Below the pieces are notes generated by a model, which searched no databases, was not told where the DNA came from, and saw only the letters and a program-made list of their open reading frames with translations. From contig JACKBY010000007.1 in NCBI GenBank assembly GCA_020634335.1, positions 62,001 to 126,000 of the forward strand: a stretch of DNA of 64,000 bases, given 5' to 3'. This stretch comes from Promineifilum sp. (lineage in GTDB: Bacteria; Chloroflexota; Anaerolineae; Promineifilales; Promineifilaceae). Of this stretch, positions 17,596-25,515 are shown one piece after another (within the stretch, counting starts at the first letter, position 1; the number at the start of each line of letters is the position of its first letter). The position numbers and the translations under genes are program-made.

Positions 17596-18597
17596 TCAGC
17601 GACCGCGTTTCTCGCGTTCTCCATCGGCAGCCAGGGCACCGGCAGGTTGCGCCTCAGCCCGCAGCCGTTGGCCTGTCACCTGCAAGAAGACGTCGTCCAG
17701 CGTCGGCTGGGTCAGGGTTAAAGAAATGGGCGCGATGTTGACGTCTCGCAGCCGGTTCACCACACTGGGAATCGCCTCGGCCGCATTTTCCATGTATAGA
17801 CGCACCGTTTCGCGGTCGAGTTGAGTCTGGGTAGCAAAACCGTCAAGCTCGGTGAGCGCTTTCTCGGCCATGTCCCGGCCATCGAAGGCCAGATTGATCG
17901 ACTCATTGCCCAGTTCGCTCTTTAGCCGGGCAGGGGAACCCTGTATGGCTATTCGCCCCTTGTCAATAACGGCGACGATGTCGGCCAATTCATCCGCTTC
18001 TTCCAGGTATTGGGTTGTCAGAAAAATGGTCATGCCGAGTTGTCGGTTGAGGCGACGCACTTCCTCCCAAATATCGCGGCGGCTGGCCGGGTCGAGGCCG
18101 GTCGTCGGCTCATCGAGAAAGAGGACGCGCGGTTCGTGAACCAGCGCCAGAGCCAGGTCCAACCGGCGTCGCATACCGCCACTATAGGTCCCCACCCGCC
18201 GGTCAACCGCATCCGTCAAGTTCACCAACTCCATCAGCTCGGAGGCTCGCTGGGCGGCCTGCGCCCGCGACGCACCAAACATTCGCGTCTGCAACGAAAG
18301 CAATTCCAAAGGTTTCATAAGCGGGTCCAGACCGATGTCCTGGAGCGCGACACCCGCCAGCCGTCGCACGTCTTCGGCCTCAGTAACGACATCATAACCA
18401 CCAACGGTGGCCCGGCCACTGGTCGGCAGCGCCAGCGTGGTCAGGATTTTGATGATCGTACTTTTTCCCGCGCCGTTGGGGCCCAGGAAGCCGAAGATAC
18501 TCCCCTCTTTGACCTGCAATGATACGTCCTCGACGGCCAGAACATTACCGGGATACTGCTTTACCAAATTTTCAACGATGATTTCGCCATTTACCAT
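17596..18597 (-). CDS. ABC transporter ATP-binding protein, DrrA-like
   Basis: 333-residue ATPase of the exporter. Walker A is GPNGAGKST (39-47), the signature is YSGGM (near 144), Walker B is VLFLDEPTTGLDP, and the H-loop region reads IFLTTQYLEEADELAD. The C-terminal ~90 residues form the extra domain typical of daunorubicin-type ATPases. I start at ATG 18597 because AGGAG precedes it by 7 nt; an upstream in-frame start at 18630 is poorer. A promoter with an overlapping palindrome lies upstream. Confidence 0.9.
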   Translation of the reverse strand: MVNGEIIVENLVKQYPGNVLAVEDVSLQVKEGSIFGFLGPNGAGKSTIIKILTTLALPTSGRATVGGYDVVTEAEDVRRLAGVALQDIGLDPLMKPLELLSLQTRMFGASRAQAAQRASELMELVNLTDAVDRRVGTYSGGMRRRLDLALALVHEPRVLFLDEPTTGLDPASRRDIWEEVRRLNRQLGMTIFLTTQYLEEADELADIVAVIDKGRIAIQGSPARLKSELGNESINLAFDGRDMAEKALTELDGFATQTQLDRETVRLYMENAAEAIPSVVNRLRDVNIAPISLTLTQPTLDDVFLQVTGQRLRAEAQPAGALAADGEREKRGR

Positions 18598-18657
18598 GAT
18601 GCTTCTCCTGCGGCCGAACAAGCTCTCCAAAATTTCAAGAGCGCAACCACAAAGATA

Positions 18658-18695
18658 ATCATAGCTTTATATCCACATTTTGTCAATATATTGTC
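18658..18695 (-). promoter_or_regulatory. Promoter of the ABC exporter genes with overlapping operator-like palindrome
   Basis: On the minus strand a perfect TTGACA (18686-18681), a 17-nt spacer and TATGAT (18663-18658) form a strong promoter. The palindrome CAATATATTG (18684-18693), extendable to GTCAATATATTGTC, covers the -35 box. MarR/TetR-type repressors often bind such AT-rich dyads, but no regulator gene is next to it. Confidence 0.6.
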
Positions 18696-18777
18696 TATGT
18701 TGATTAGGACAAACGAAATTCTTGGCGAAAACGCTTCACAAATGACGAAAGGGGGGCGAAAAGCACCGGGGCTTTGA

Positions 18778-19545
18778 CTAGCCGGTAATTAGTTCGCTAG
18801 GCAGAAAGTCGACGCGATTCAGATAGCGAATGATCAGGGCGTCTTCCTCAAACTCAATCCGGCTGATGGCCGCGTTACTGACCCCGAACCAGGTGTTCTC
18901 CACCGACATTTGCGGAACGGTGAAGTCATCAGCAATGGACAACAGAACTCTCATAAACGATTGGAAAAAACCGGCATGGCTAATGAGCGCCACACGATCC
19001 TCTGTACCGCCGTGTCGCTGCTGCAATTGCGCCAAAACGACTCTGGCTCGCTCCAGCGCTTCGGCCACGGTCTCGATGGGTCGATCCCACCAGCCCGTTG
19101 CGCCGATTGAGTCTGGCAGGACAAGGTAAGGGTAGTGTTGCCTGAAATGGGCGCGGTTCGGCCCCGGCACTCCGGTTTCCTCGCCCGAAGCCTCATCAAG
19201 AATGTGCAGACCGCCGCGCTCGTGGATTTCGGCCCAGCCGACCAACTGCAAGCCGGTAGTCTTGGCTACGTAACTGCCGGTCTGTATGGATCGCGTCATC
19301 AGGCTGCAGTACAGATGAGTCAATTCGTAGCCAAGCCGGTCATGGCGGGCAGCATATTGACCCACAAGCCGGTCGGGATCACGCGCATCGGAAATGTCTT
19401 CCGCCAAATGCTGTGCCAGGTATTGAGCCTGACGATGGCCCAGTGCTGTCAATGGGGGGTCGGCCGTTCGCCCCTGACTTCCTCCCGTACGCGTGTACAA
19501 ATCGTTGTTGGCTGATTGAGCATGACGAATCAAATAGAGGTGCAT
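18778..19545 (-). CDS. Histidine phosphatase family protein
   Basis: 255-residue phosphoglycerate-mutase-like phosphatase. The phospho-acceptor motif is LIRHAQSANN with H8, and the second catalytic His is in VALISHAGFFQSF (around 205). The insertion between them, with RSIQTGSYVAKTTGL, fits the branch-1 fold. The protein could dephosphorylate a sugar phosphate or a nucleotide; nothing in the context decides. Single gene, divergent from murJ. Confidence 0.85.
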   Translation of the reverse strand: MHLYLIRHAQSANNDLYTRTGGSQGRTADPPLTALGHRQAQYLAQHLAEDISDARDPDRLVGQYAARHDRLGYELTHLYCSLMTRSIQTGSYVAKTTGLQLVGWAEIHERGGLHILDEASGEETGVPGPNRAHFRQHYPYLVLPDSIGATGWWDRPIETVAEALERARVVLAQLQQRHGGTEDRVALISHAGFFQSFMRVLLSIADDFTVPQMSVENTWFGVSNAAISRIEFEEDALIIRYLNRVDFLPSELITG

Positions 19546-19621
19546 AACAATGTCCTATCTTACCAGAAACGAGCGGCGGGGATAATTGCGCTTCACCGCA
19601 TAGACCGGCGTGTGCTGCCGC

Positions 19622-19649
19622 TAGACCAATTCTCTGATCGCGGTAAAAT
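19622..19649 (+). promoter_or_regulatory. Possible leaderless promoter of murJ
   Basis: TAGACC (19622-19627), a 16-nt spacer and TAAAAT (19644-19649) end 9 nt before the murJ ATG at 19659. No Shine-Dalgarno sequence is present in the gap. Confidence 0.4.
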
Positions 19650-19658
19650 TCGACTTAT

Positions 19659-21212
19659 ATGCAGCGTGCCCGCCGTCTTCTCCAATCCACCGTCATCGTT
19701 ATTGCCCTGTTTGCATTGGGGAAGCTGGTGGGGCTTTTTCGGGCACGGCTGGTGGCCCAGGCGTACGGGGCAACGGCCGAATTCGACGCTTTCACGGCCG
19801 CCAATCAATTACCGGAAGTATTCTTCGTCGTCATTGCCGGGGGATCGCTGGCTGCCGCCTTCATCCCCATCTACAGCCAGTACCTGACCCAGGAGAGCCG
19901 CGCCGACAGCGCGCGCCTGGCCAATTCCGTCCTGACGCTTGTGATGCTGTTACTGGGGGGGATTTCGGCCCTCGGCGCGATCCTGGCACCCTGGCTAGCG
20001 CAGTACATACTGGTGCCTGACTTTCCCGCGGCCCAGCAACAACTGACAGCACAGATCATGCGCGTCATCCTCATCCAGACAACGATTTTCGGAATCGGCG
20101 GCGTGCTCAGTAGTATCCTCAATGCCCACCAGCATTTCATTTTGCCCGCTCTGGCGACCATCGCGCTGGACATTGGTTACTTTGTTGGCCTCTTTTTTTT
20201 CGTGCCCTCGCGAGGAATAGTCGGGTTAGCCTGGGGGACAGTGGTGGGTGGCATCCTTTTCGTGGTCATCCAGCTGCCCGCGCTTGTTCGCTATGGCGTG
20301 CGCTACCGGCCGCAAATCGATCTCAAAATGCGCGGCATACGTGAGCTGGTGCGGCTCATGGGGCCGCGTATCGTGACGCTGGGTGTCATTCAGTTGGCCG
20401 ACCTCATCATCATCCGCCTGGCCTCCGGATTGCCCGCCGGGGCCACGTCGGGCTACTTCTACGGCTACGGCCTCATGCAATTTCCACAAACACTCTTTGG
20501 CACGGCCATAGCGCTGGTCGTATTTCCTACGCTGGCCGAACTGTATAACGCGCGCGATCTGGAGGGTCTCAAGCGAACCGCGGGCAATACCCTGGGGATC
20601 ATCTGGACGCTAACCATCCCCGCCGCGGCGGCCACAGTCCTGCTCGGCCGTCCCATCATCGTTTTTCTCTTTCAGGGCGGCGCGTTCGATGCGGAAGCCA
20701 CGCAACTCGTCTACGCCGTGCTGGCCGTCCTGAGCATACGCATCGTAAGCGAGTCCACCCTTGAAGTGGTGGCGCGTCTGTTCTACGCGCGACACAACAC
20801 CCTGGTACCGATGTTGACCTACGTGGGCTGGCTGATTTTGACGGGGGCCACATCCTACCTGTTAGTGGGCCGATTCGGCATCGTGGGTCTGGCGTTGGCC
20901 ACGGCACTGGGCTTCACGGCGTTGGCCGCAGTCCTCTTCGAACTGAATCGCCGGGAATTGGGTGGGCTGGGCGGCACAGCGCTGCGGCGATCATTTGTGC
21001 GCGCGGCCATTGGCGCGGCCGTGATGAGCGTCTTTATCTGGCTGGTAGGACAATTCATTCAGAATACATTTCTTTTCCTGGCAATCGGGGCGGTCGTGGG
21101 GATCGTCGTCTATTTATCCGTTACATGGCTGCTGGGCGGGCGCGAGCTAGCGGCTTTGTGGCGAATTGTGCGCTCCGAAAATGCCGCGGCCGAACCGCCA
21201 GCATATCCTTGA
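19659..21212 (+). CDS. murJ: Lipid II flippase MurJ
   Basis: 517-residue MOP-superfamily membrane protein that flips the peptidoglycan precursor lipid II. The N-terminus LGKLVGLFRARLVAQAYG and DAFTAANQLPEVFF match the conserved first cytoplasmic loop of MurJ, with Arg residues of the central cavity. About 14 hydrophobic helices are visible. The downstream gap to recA contains only the recA promoter, so murJ is probably monocistronic. A MOP-family polysaccharide flippase is the alternative, but the N-terminal motif favours MurJ. Confidence 0.88.
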   Translation: MQRARRLLQSTVIVIALFALGKLVGLFRARLVAQAYGATAEFDAFTAANQLPEVFFVVIAGGSLAAAFIPIYSQYLTQESRADSARLANSVLTLVMLLLGGISALGAILAPWLAQYILVPDFPAAQQQLTAQIMRVILIQTTIFGIGGVLSSILNAHQHFILPALATIALDIGYFVGLFFFVPSRGIVGLAWGTVVGGILFVVIQLPALVRYGVRYRPQIDLKMRGIRELVRLMGPRIVTLGVIQLADLIIIRLASGLPAGATSGYFYGYGLMQFPQTLFGTAIALVVFPTLAELYNARDLEGLKRTAGNTLGIIWTLTIPAAAATVLLGRPIIVFLFQGGAFDAEATQLVYAVLAVLSIRIVSESTLEVVARLFYARHNTLVPMLTYVGWLILTGATSYLLVGRFGIVGLALATALGFTALAAVLFELNRRELGGLGGTALRRSFVRAAIGAAVMSVFIWLVGQFIQNTFLFLAIGAVVGIVVYLSVTWLLGGRELAALWRIVRSENAAAEPPAYP

Positions 21213-21240
21213 ACATTCGTTCAGTTTTATATATTAGGCC

Positions 21241-21269
21241 TTGACGAATAAGAACATCTGTGCTATTCT
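21241..21269 (+). promoter_or_regulatory. recA promoter with LexA-like operator in the spacer
   Basis: TTGACG (21241-21246), a 17-nt spacer and TATTCT (21264-21269) make the promoter. Within the spacer GAACATCTGTGC (21252-21263) matches the GAAC-N4-GTTC SOS box with one mismatch, so a LexA-type repressor would block RNA polymerase directly. Confidence 0.6.
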
Positions 21270-21339
21270 ATCAGCATTGCCCAAACGCTTGGCCGCGTGA
21301 GCCACGCGAACTGATATTTGTTCTATAGGAGTATTCCCC

Positions 21340-22410
21340 ATGTCTCGCTCTAACGGCAGCAATAACCACGACGGCCGTCTGGCTACCCTTGACAAGACCA
21401 TCGATTCCCTGACCAAACGATTCGGCGAGGGTACCATCATGCGTCTCGGCGAAGGACACAACCTGCACATTCAGGTGATCCCAACCGGTTCCATCTCACT
21501 CGACATTGCATTGGGGGTGGGCGGCGTGCCGCGCGGCCGCATCATCGAAATCTACGGCCCCGAGTCCTCCGGCAAGACCACCGTCTGCCAGCACGTCGTC
21601 GCCGAAGCCCAGAAGCTCGGCGGCATCTGTGCCTTCATCGATATGGAGCACGCCCTCGACCCCACCTACGCCGCCCGCTGCGGCGTCAACATCGATGACC
21701 TCTACGTCTCCCAGCCCGACACCGGCGAGCAGGCCCTGGAAATCGCCGATGCCCTCATTCGCTCCGGCACCATGGACGTCGTCGTCATCGACTCCGTGGC
21801 CGCCCTCGTCCCCCGCGCCGAGATCGAGGGCGAGATGGGCGATACCCACGTCGGTCTCCAGGCCCGCCTCATGTCCCAGGCTCTGCGCAAGCTCTCCGGC
21901 GCTATCAAGCAGACCAACACCGTCGTCATCTTCACCAATCAGTTACGCGAGAAGATCGGTGTCATGTTCGGCAACCCGGAGACGACTTCCGGCGGCAACG
22001 CCCTGAAGTTCTACGCTTCCATCCGGCTGGACATCCGTCGTATCCAGGCCATCAAGGCCGGCAACGACGTCATCGGCAACCGCACGCGGGTCAAGGTCAA
22101 GAAGAACAAGGTCGCCCCGCCCTTCACCGAGTGCGAGTTCGACATCATGTATAACGAGGGCATCTCCCGCACCGGCGACGTCCTCGACCTGGCAACCAAC
22201 TTCAATATTGTGGACAAGCGCGGCGCCTACTTCCGCTATAACGACATGCTGCTGGGCCAGGGACGCGAGAACGCTAAGGTATTTCTGGCCGAGAACCCCA
22301 CGATCCTGGCCGAATTGGAGCGCCTCATCCGCACCGAATCGCATCTGACCCCGGTTCTGGTCGAAAGCCCGACGGTGGGTGAAGTCACGCCTGAGGAAGA
22401 AGAATTCTAG
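21340..22410 (+). CDS. recA: Recombinase RecA
   Basis: 356-residue DNA recombinase that forms filaments on single-stranded DNA and triggers LexA self-cleavage. Walker A is GPESSGKTT (73-81); MEHALDPTYAA, VIDSVAALVP, GLQARLMSQALRKL and the L2 segment FGNPETTSGGNALKF are all intact. TAGGAG at 21327-21332 is the ribosome site. Between about 21530 and 22000 the gene uses C-ending codons (CTC, TCC, CCC, GTC) far more than its neighbours, probably from selection for high expression. A LexA-like box in the promoter implies SOS control. Confidence 0.98.
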   Translation: MSRSNGSNNHDGRLATLDKTIDSLTKRFGEGTIMRLGEGHNLHIQVIPTGSISLDIALGVGGVPRGRIIEIYGPESSGKTTVCQHVVAEAQKLGGICAFIDMEHALDPTYAARCGVNIDDLYVSQPDTGEQALEIADALIRSGTMDVVVIDSVAALVPRAEIEGEMGDTHVGLQARLMSQALRKLSGAIKQTNTVVIFTNQLREKIGVMFGNPETTSGGNALKFYASIRLDIRRIQAIKAGNDVIGNRTRVKVKKNKVAPPFTECEFDIMYNEGISRTGDVLDLATNFNIVDKRGAYFRYNDMLLGQGRENAKVFLAENPTILAELERLIRTESHLTPVLVESPTVGEVTPEEEEF

Positions 22411-22446
22411 AGCAGTTTCAGCGACAGAAGCACTGTAAGGGAAAGA

Positions 22447-22530
22447 GGGTAGGATTAGCCAAGTGGACAAGGGTGGCAAGTTAGCCCCGATTGGGTTGAC
22501 ACAAAAGCCTCGATTGTTATAATCCTACCC
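22447..22530. repeat. Perfect 11-bp inverted repeat flanking the S1-protein promoter
   Basis: GGGTAGGATTA (22447-22457) and TAATCCTACCC (22520-22530) are perfect inverted arms 62 nt apart. The right arm overlaps the last bases of the -10 box and the start region; the left arm lies upstream of the -35. This geometry suits a repressor that binds both sites and loops the DNA. Confidence 0.65.
22496..22523 (+). promoter_or_regulatory. Near-consensus promoter of the S1-repeat gene
   Basis: Perfect TTGACA (22496-22501) and perfect TATAAT (22518-22523) with a 16-nt spacer. The leader to ATG 22645 is about 115 nt, with AGGAG at 22631-22635. Confidence 0.8.
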
Positions 22531-22644
22531 TATCGAGTTAACACTTGGCAATGTTCTACCCCCGTTGAACAACGCATAAAGTAAACGAAGCGCCTGGGAG
22601 CATCAGACGCTATACCAAAAACGCCTTTGCAGGAGAGTTCTGTC

Positions 22645-23607
22645 ATGAGTGCAGACACCATGGAAATTACCCCCGAAGTTACCACTGAAGAAGTTGCCGC
22701 TGAGGAAAATACCCCCGAAGTTACCGCCGAGGAGGGTACATCTGAAGAGGTTACCGCCGAAGAAGTCGCCACTGAGGAAGCAACCGCTGAAGCAACCCCT
22801 ACCAGTATCACCGACCTGACGCCCAAAATGCAGCTGAAGGGAACGGTCAAACGCCTGGAACTGTACGGCGCGTTTATTGATCTGGGCATCGACGCCACCG
22901 GGCTTGTCCACATCTCGAAGATCGGCGGCGAGCAAGTCAACCGCGTTTCCGATGCGCTGAACGAAGGTGAAGAAGTCACCGTCTGGGTCGAGAAAGTGGA
23001 CCCGGAACGCCAGCAAGTCATGTTGACGATGGTGCCACCGCTGGCGGTCGACTGGACCGAGTTGAAGACCGACCAGGTGTACGAAGGCAAAGTTACGCGG
23101 CTGGAGACGTTCGGCGCGTTTGTCGGCATCGGCGCCGAGCGCGAAGGACTTGTCCACATCAGCGAACTGAGTCACAACTACGTCAAGCACCCCAGCGAGG
23201 TTGTGAACGTCGGCGATGAAGTGCAAGTGAAAGTCCTCGGCTTTAACCGCCGCAAACGTCGCATCGATCTGAGCATGAAAGCCCTCACCGAGAGGCCGGA
23301 AATGCAGCCCATGCAAGAATCACAACCCCGGCAAAGTGGTGCCCGGCAAAGTGGCAGCGGCGGCAAGCGACGCCAAAGCCGCGAGCGTTATGAGCCGGAA
23401 GTGTACGAGATCGTCGAGGACGATAACGAGGAAGTGCCCACAGCCATGGAGATCGCCATGCGGCGCGCTTTGGGCAACGACACGATTTCGGCCGTGAAGA
23501 CCGAACAGCGCGGTGGGCGCAAAGGCAAGAAAGCGATACGCGAAGGGCAACGCCAAATGCAGGAAGAGTTGCTCAAGCGCACGCTGACGATGCAGAGCGA
23601 CAACTAA
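22645..23607 (+). CDS. S1 RNA-binding domain protein with acidic repeat N-terminus
   Basis: 320 residues with two S1 OB-fold repeats at about 62-130 (GTVKRLELYGAFIDLG, GLVHISKI) and 143-213 (GKVTRLETFGAFVGIG, GLVHISEL). The first 55 residues are a low-complexity run of TPEVTTEEV/AEEVATEE units rich in Glu, Thr and Ala; the C-terminal 100 residues are basic and Gln/Arg-rich. Ribosomal protein S1 itself normally has more repeats, so this may be a short S1-like translation or RNA-turnover factor. Start at 22645 is set by AGGAG 9 nt upstream. The near-consensus promoter suggests strong expression. Confidence 0.85.
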   Translation: MSADTMEITPEVTTEEVAAEENTPEVTAEEGTSEEVTAEEVATEEATAEATPTSITDLTPKMQLKGTVKRLELYGAFIDLGIDATGLVHISKIGGEQVNRVSDALNEGEEVTVWVEKVDPERQQVMLTMVPPLAVDWTELKTDQVYEGKVTRLETFGAFVGIGAEREGLVHISELSHNYVKHPSEVVNVGDEVQVKVLGFNRRKRRIDLSMKALTERPEMQPMQESQPRQSGARQSGSGGKRRQSRERYEPEVYEIVEDDNEEVPTAMEIAMRRALGNDTISAVKTEQRGGRKGKKAIREGQRQMQEELLKRTLTMQSDN

Positions 23608-23641
23608 AGTCACTCGTAAGGCGGATTGGACTATCGGGAGG

Positions 23642-24904
23642 CTAAAATACGCCTCCCGGCCAATCGATCATCAACGCAGCCAACGTCGTCCCCGCCGCCA
23701 CCGCGGTTACCCCTTCCGGCACCACCACCAGAGCATTCGCCTTCACCAATGAGGTCATCATGTGCGAACCTTGCCCGCCGGTGGTATGGGCAACGTACCC
23801 GCGCTCCTCACGCGTGACGACGGCACGCAGGTAACTTTCTCGTCCATCCGACCGGATATCCTCAAGCACAATCACCGGAACACTCGGTCGCTCAACGTTG
23901 GAGTGTCCGGCCATCTTTCGGATGGCTGGACGCGCAAACGTCTCGAATGAGACCATGGCCGAAACAGGATTACCAGGCAGCCCCAGATACGGGATGCCGC
24001 GATAGGCGCCGAAGGCCAAGGGCTTGCCCGGACGCATGCGCACGCGCCAGAATGAGACGCCGCCCGCCTCATCGAGCACAGACTTGACCACATCGTAAGC
24101 GCCGACGGAAACGCCGGCCGAGCTCACCAGCAGGTCAACACCCACACCAACAGCCTCATCGAGCTTTTCGCGCACCGCGGCTTCCGTATCGCCGGCCACG
24201 CCCAATTGGACAGGGACTCCGCCCAGCGCCAACACCTGAGCCGCCTGAGCATAGCCGTTACTATTGCGGATTTTCCCCTTTGTCAGGGGCATGGACACGT
24301 CAATCAATTCATCGCCGGTGGCTAAGATGCCGACTCGCGGCCGCCTGACGATGGATACATGACTGATCCCCAACGAAGCCAGGACGCCAATCTCCTGCGG
24401 GCGAATTTGCTTTCCGGCCGACAACACTTCTTCCCCTGCCCGAACGTCTTCTCCGGGATAGCGGACGTAGTCCCCCGCCACCACCGCGCGAAAGACGTTG
24501 AGAACGGCCGGCAGCGGGCGCTCTTTGCCGCGCCACTGTTCGTCGGTATCCTCGACCGGTACAACGGCATCGGCCCCAGCCGGCAACGGCGCGCCGGTCA
24601 TGATGCGCGCAGCCGTGCCGGACGTCAACTCCAGTGCGGGATCGGCACCGGCGGCAATATCGCCTACGACGCGCAGGGTCACCGGTGATTCCCGCGAGGC
24701 CCCGCTCACGTTGCTGGCGCGCACCGCGTAACCATCCATCGCCGAATTGGCAAAGGGTGGCAAATCGTCAGCGGCGCTCACCGGTGCGGCCAAGATTCGA
24801 CCCAGTGCGTCGAGCAGCGGCACAGATTCCGACGGCAAAATGTCAACACGAGCCAGCACCAGGTGCAAGGCTTCGCGCACGGATAAATCTTCCTGACTAT
24901 TCAT
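23642..24904 (-). CDS. moeA: Molybdopterin molybdenumtransferase
   Basis: 420-residue enzyme of molybdenum cofactor synthesis that inserts molybdate into adenylated molybdopterin. Domain order is typical: N-terminal DDLPPFANSAMDGYAV, the middle beta-barrel with TGAPLPAGADAVVPVED, then the MoCF fold with VGILATGDEL and SSAGVSVGAYDVV, GLPGNPVSA and a C-terminal barrel. The start is ATG 24904, 10 nt after the stop of the EAD-like gene; longer in-frame starts fall inside that gene. A TATAAT 9 nt before the ATG may give a second, almost leaderless transcript. No other moa/moe genes are in the window. Confidence 0.93.
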   Translation of the reverse strand: MNSQEDLSVREALHLVLARVDILPSESVPLLDALGRILAAPVSAADDLPPFANSAMDGYAVRASNVSGASRESPVTLRVVGDIAAGADPALELTSGTAARIMTGAPLPAGADAVVPVEDTDEQWRGKERPLPAVLNVFRAVVAGDYVRYPGEDVRAGEEVLSAGKQIRPQEIGVLASLGISHVSIVRRPRVGILATGDELIDVSMPLTKGKIRNSNGYAQAAQVLALGGVPVQLGVAGDTEAAVREKLDEAVGVGVDLLVSSAGVSVGAYDVVKSVLDEAGGVSFWRVRMRPGKPLAFGAYRGIPYLGLPGNPVSAMVSFETFARPAIRKMAGHSNVERPSVPVIVLEDIRSDGRESYLRAVVTREERGYVAHTTGGQGSHMMTSLVKANALVVVPEGVTAVAAGTTLAALMIDWPGGVF

Positions 24905-24913
24905 GATTCGGCA

Positions 24914-24919
24914 ATTATA
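24914..24919 (-). promoter_or_regulatory. Possible internal -10 box for moeA
   Basis: A perfect TATAAT on the minus strand (24919-24914) lies 9 nt before the moeA ATG, overlapping the stop of the preceding gene. The -35 position is poor, so this is a tentative internal promoter. Confidence 0.3.
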
Positions 24920-25496
24920 AGGGGCTGTATTGAGCGTAGACGTAGCCACTGGGGCCACCATCGACAAACACGTTGAACGGGGAGTTGAACAATCGTACCC
25001 ACATATTGCGTTGCAGTTGGTGATAGGGGTCCGGGTAAACGATTGGTCCTGTCATCGGGTGCCAAACCTGAAAGCCGCCGACCATCATCCAGCCAATAAA
25101 ATAACCATAAAAAGGCCCATACCATGTATTGGGATAGGTCAGCCAGAACATGCCGGGGACTTGCGGGGGCTGTGGACCGGCAGGCATGGCCGCGGGAACG
25201 TTTTGTTCACCTGTGATGGATGGGGGCGTGTCAAATACGGCAGTTTGTTCGCCCGACAACCCCGACGTCGGGCTTGGGTCCGACCACAACACATGGGGTC
25301 TCAGTTCCCGACAGACCGCGATCAGCTTCTCAATACGACCGTGGCGGCGGCAATAGTCGGTTAATTCCCGGGCCTTGGCCGAATTGGTTCCGCCGGCCAG
25401 ATTTTCGTACTGAATACCTAGCCGGAAACACAGATCGGCCAACTCCTCGGCGTTAAAGTAGTCGTTGATCTGGTCGCTTAACTGGACAAAGTTCAT
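24915..25496 (-). CDS. Small protein with an effector-associated/Death-like N-terminal domain
   Basis: 193 residues. Residues 5-70 (FNAEELADLCFRLGIQYENL, KARELTDYCRRHGRIEKLI, RPHV; each part abbreviated here) match the helical adaptor domains (EADs) known at the ends of NACHT, TIR and caspase-like conflict proteins. A Pro/Ala-rich linker (72-115) leads to a C-terminal stretch very rich in Trp, Tyr, Phe and Gly (116-193) with no family I recognise; it could be weakly membrane-associated. I use ATG 25496 with GGAAG upstream rather than TTG 25502. It sits between HD and moeA genes in one operon, not beside any NTPase or effector. Function unknown. Confidence 0.62.
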   Translation of the reverse strand: MNFVQLSDQINDYFNAEELADLCFRLGIQYENLAGGTNSAKARELTDYCRRHGRIEKLIAVCRELRPHVLWSDPSPTSGLSGEQTAVFDTPPSITGEQNVPAAMPAGPQPPQVPGMFWLTYPNTWYGPFYGYFIGWMMVGGFQVWHPMTGPIVYPDPYHQLQRNMWVRLFNSPFNVFVDGGPSGYVYAQYSPL

Positions 25497-25515
25497 AGCC
25501 AACTTCCGTCAGGGC

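Noticed and set aside
21308..21323. GAAC-N8-GTTC inverted pair just before recA
   Set aside because: The spacing is 8 nt rather than the 4 nt of the SOS box, and it lies after the promoter; the site at 21252-21263 is the better operator candidate.
21506..22006. Ser/Pro-rich open frame of 166 codons inside recA
   Set aside because: It results from the C-ending codon bias of recA read one base out of frame.
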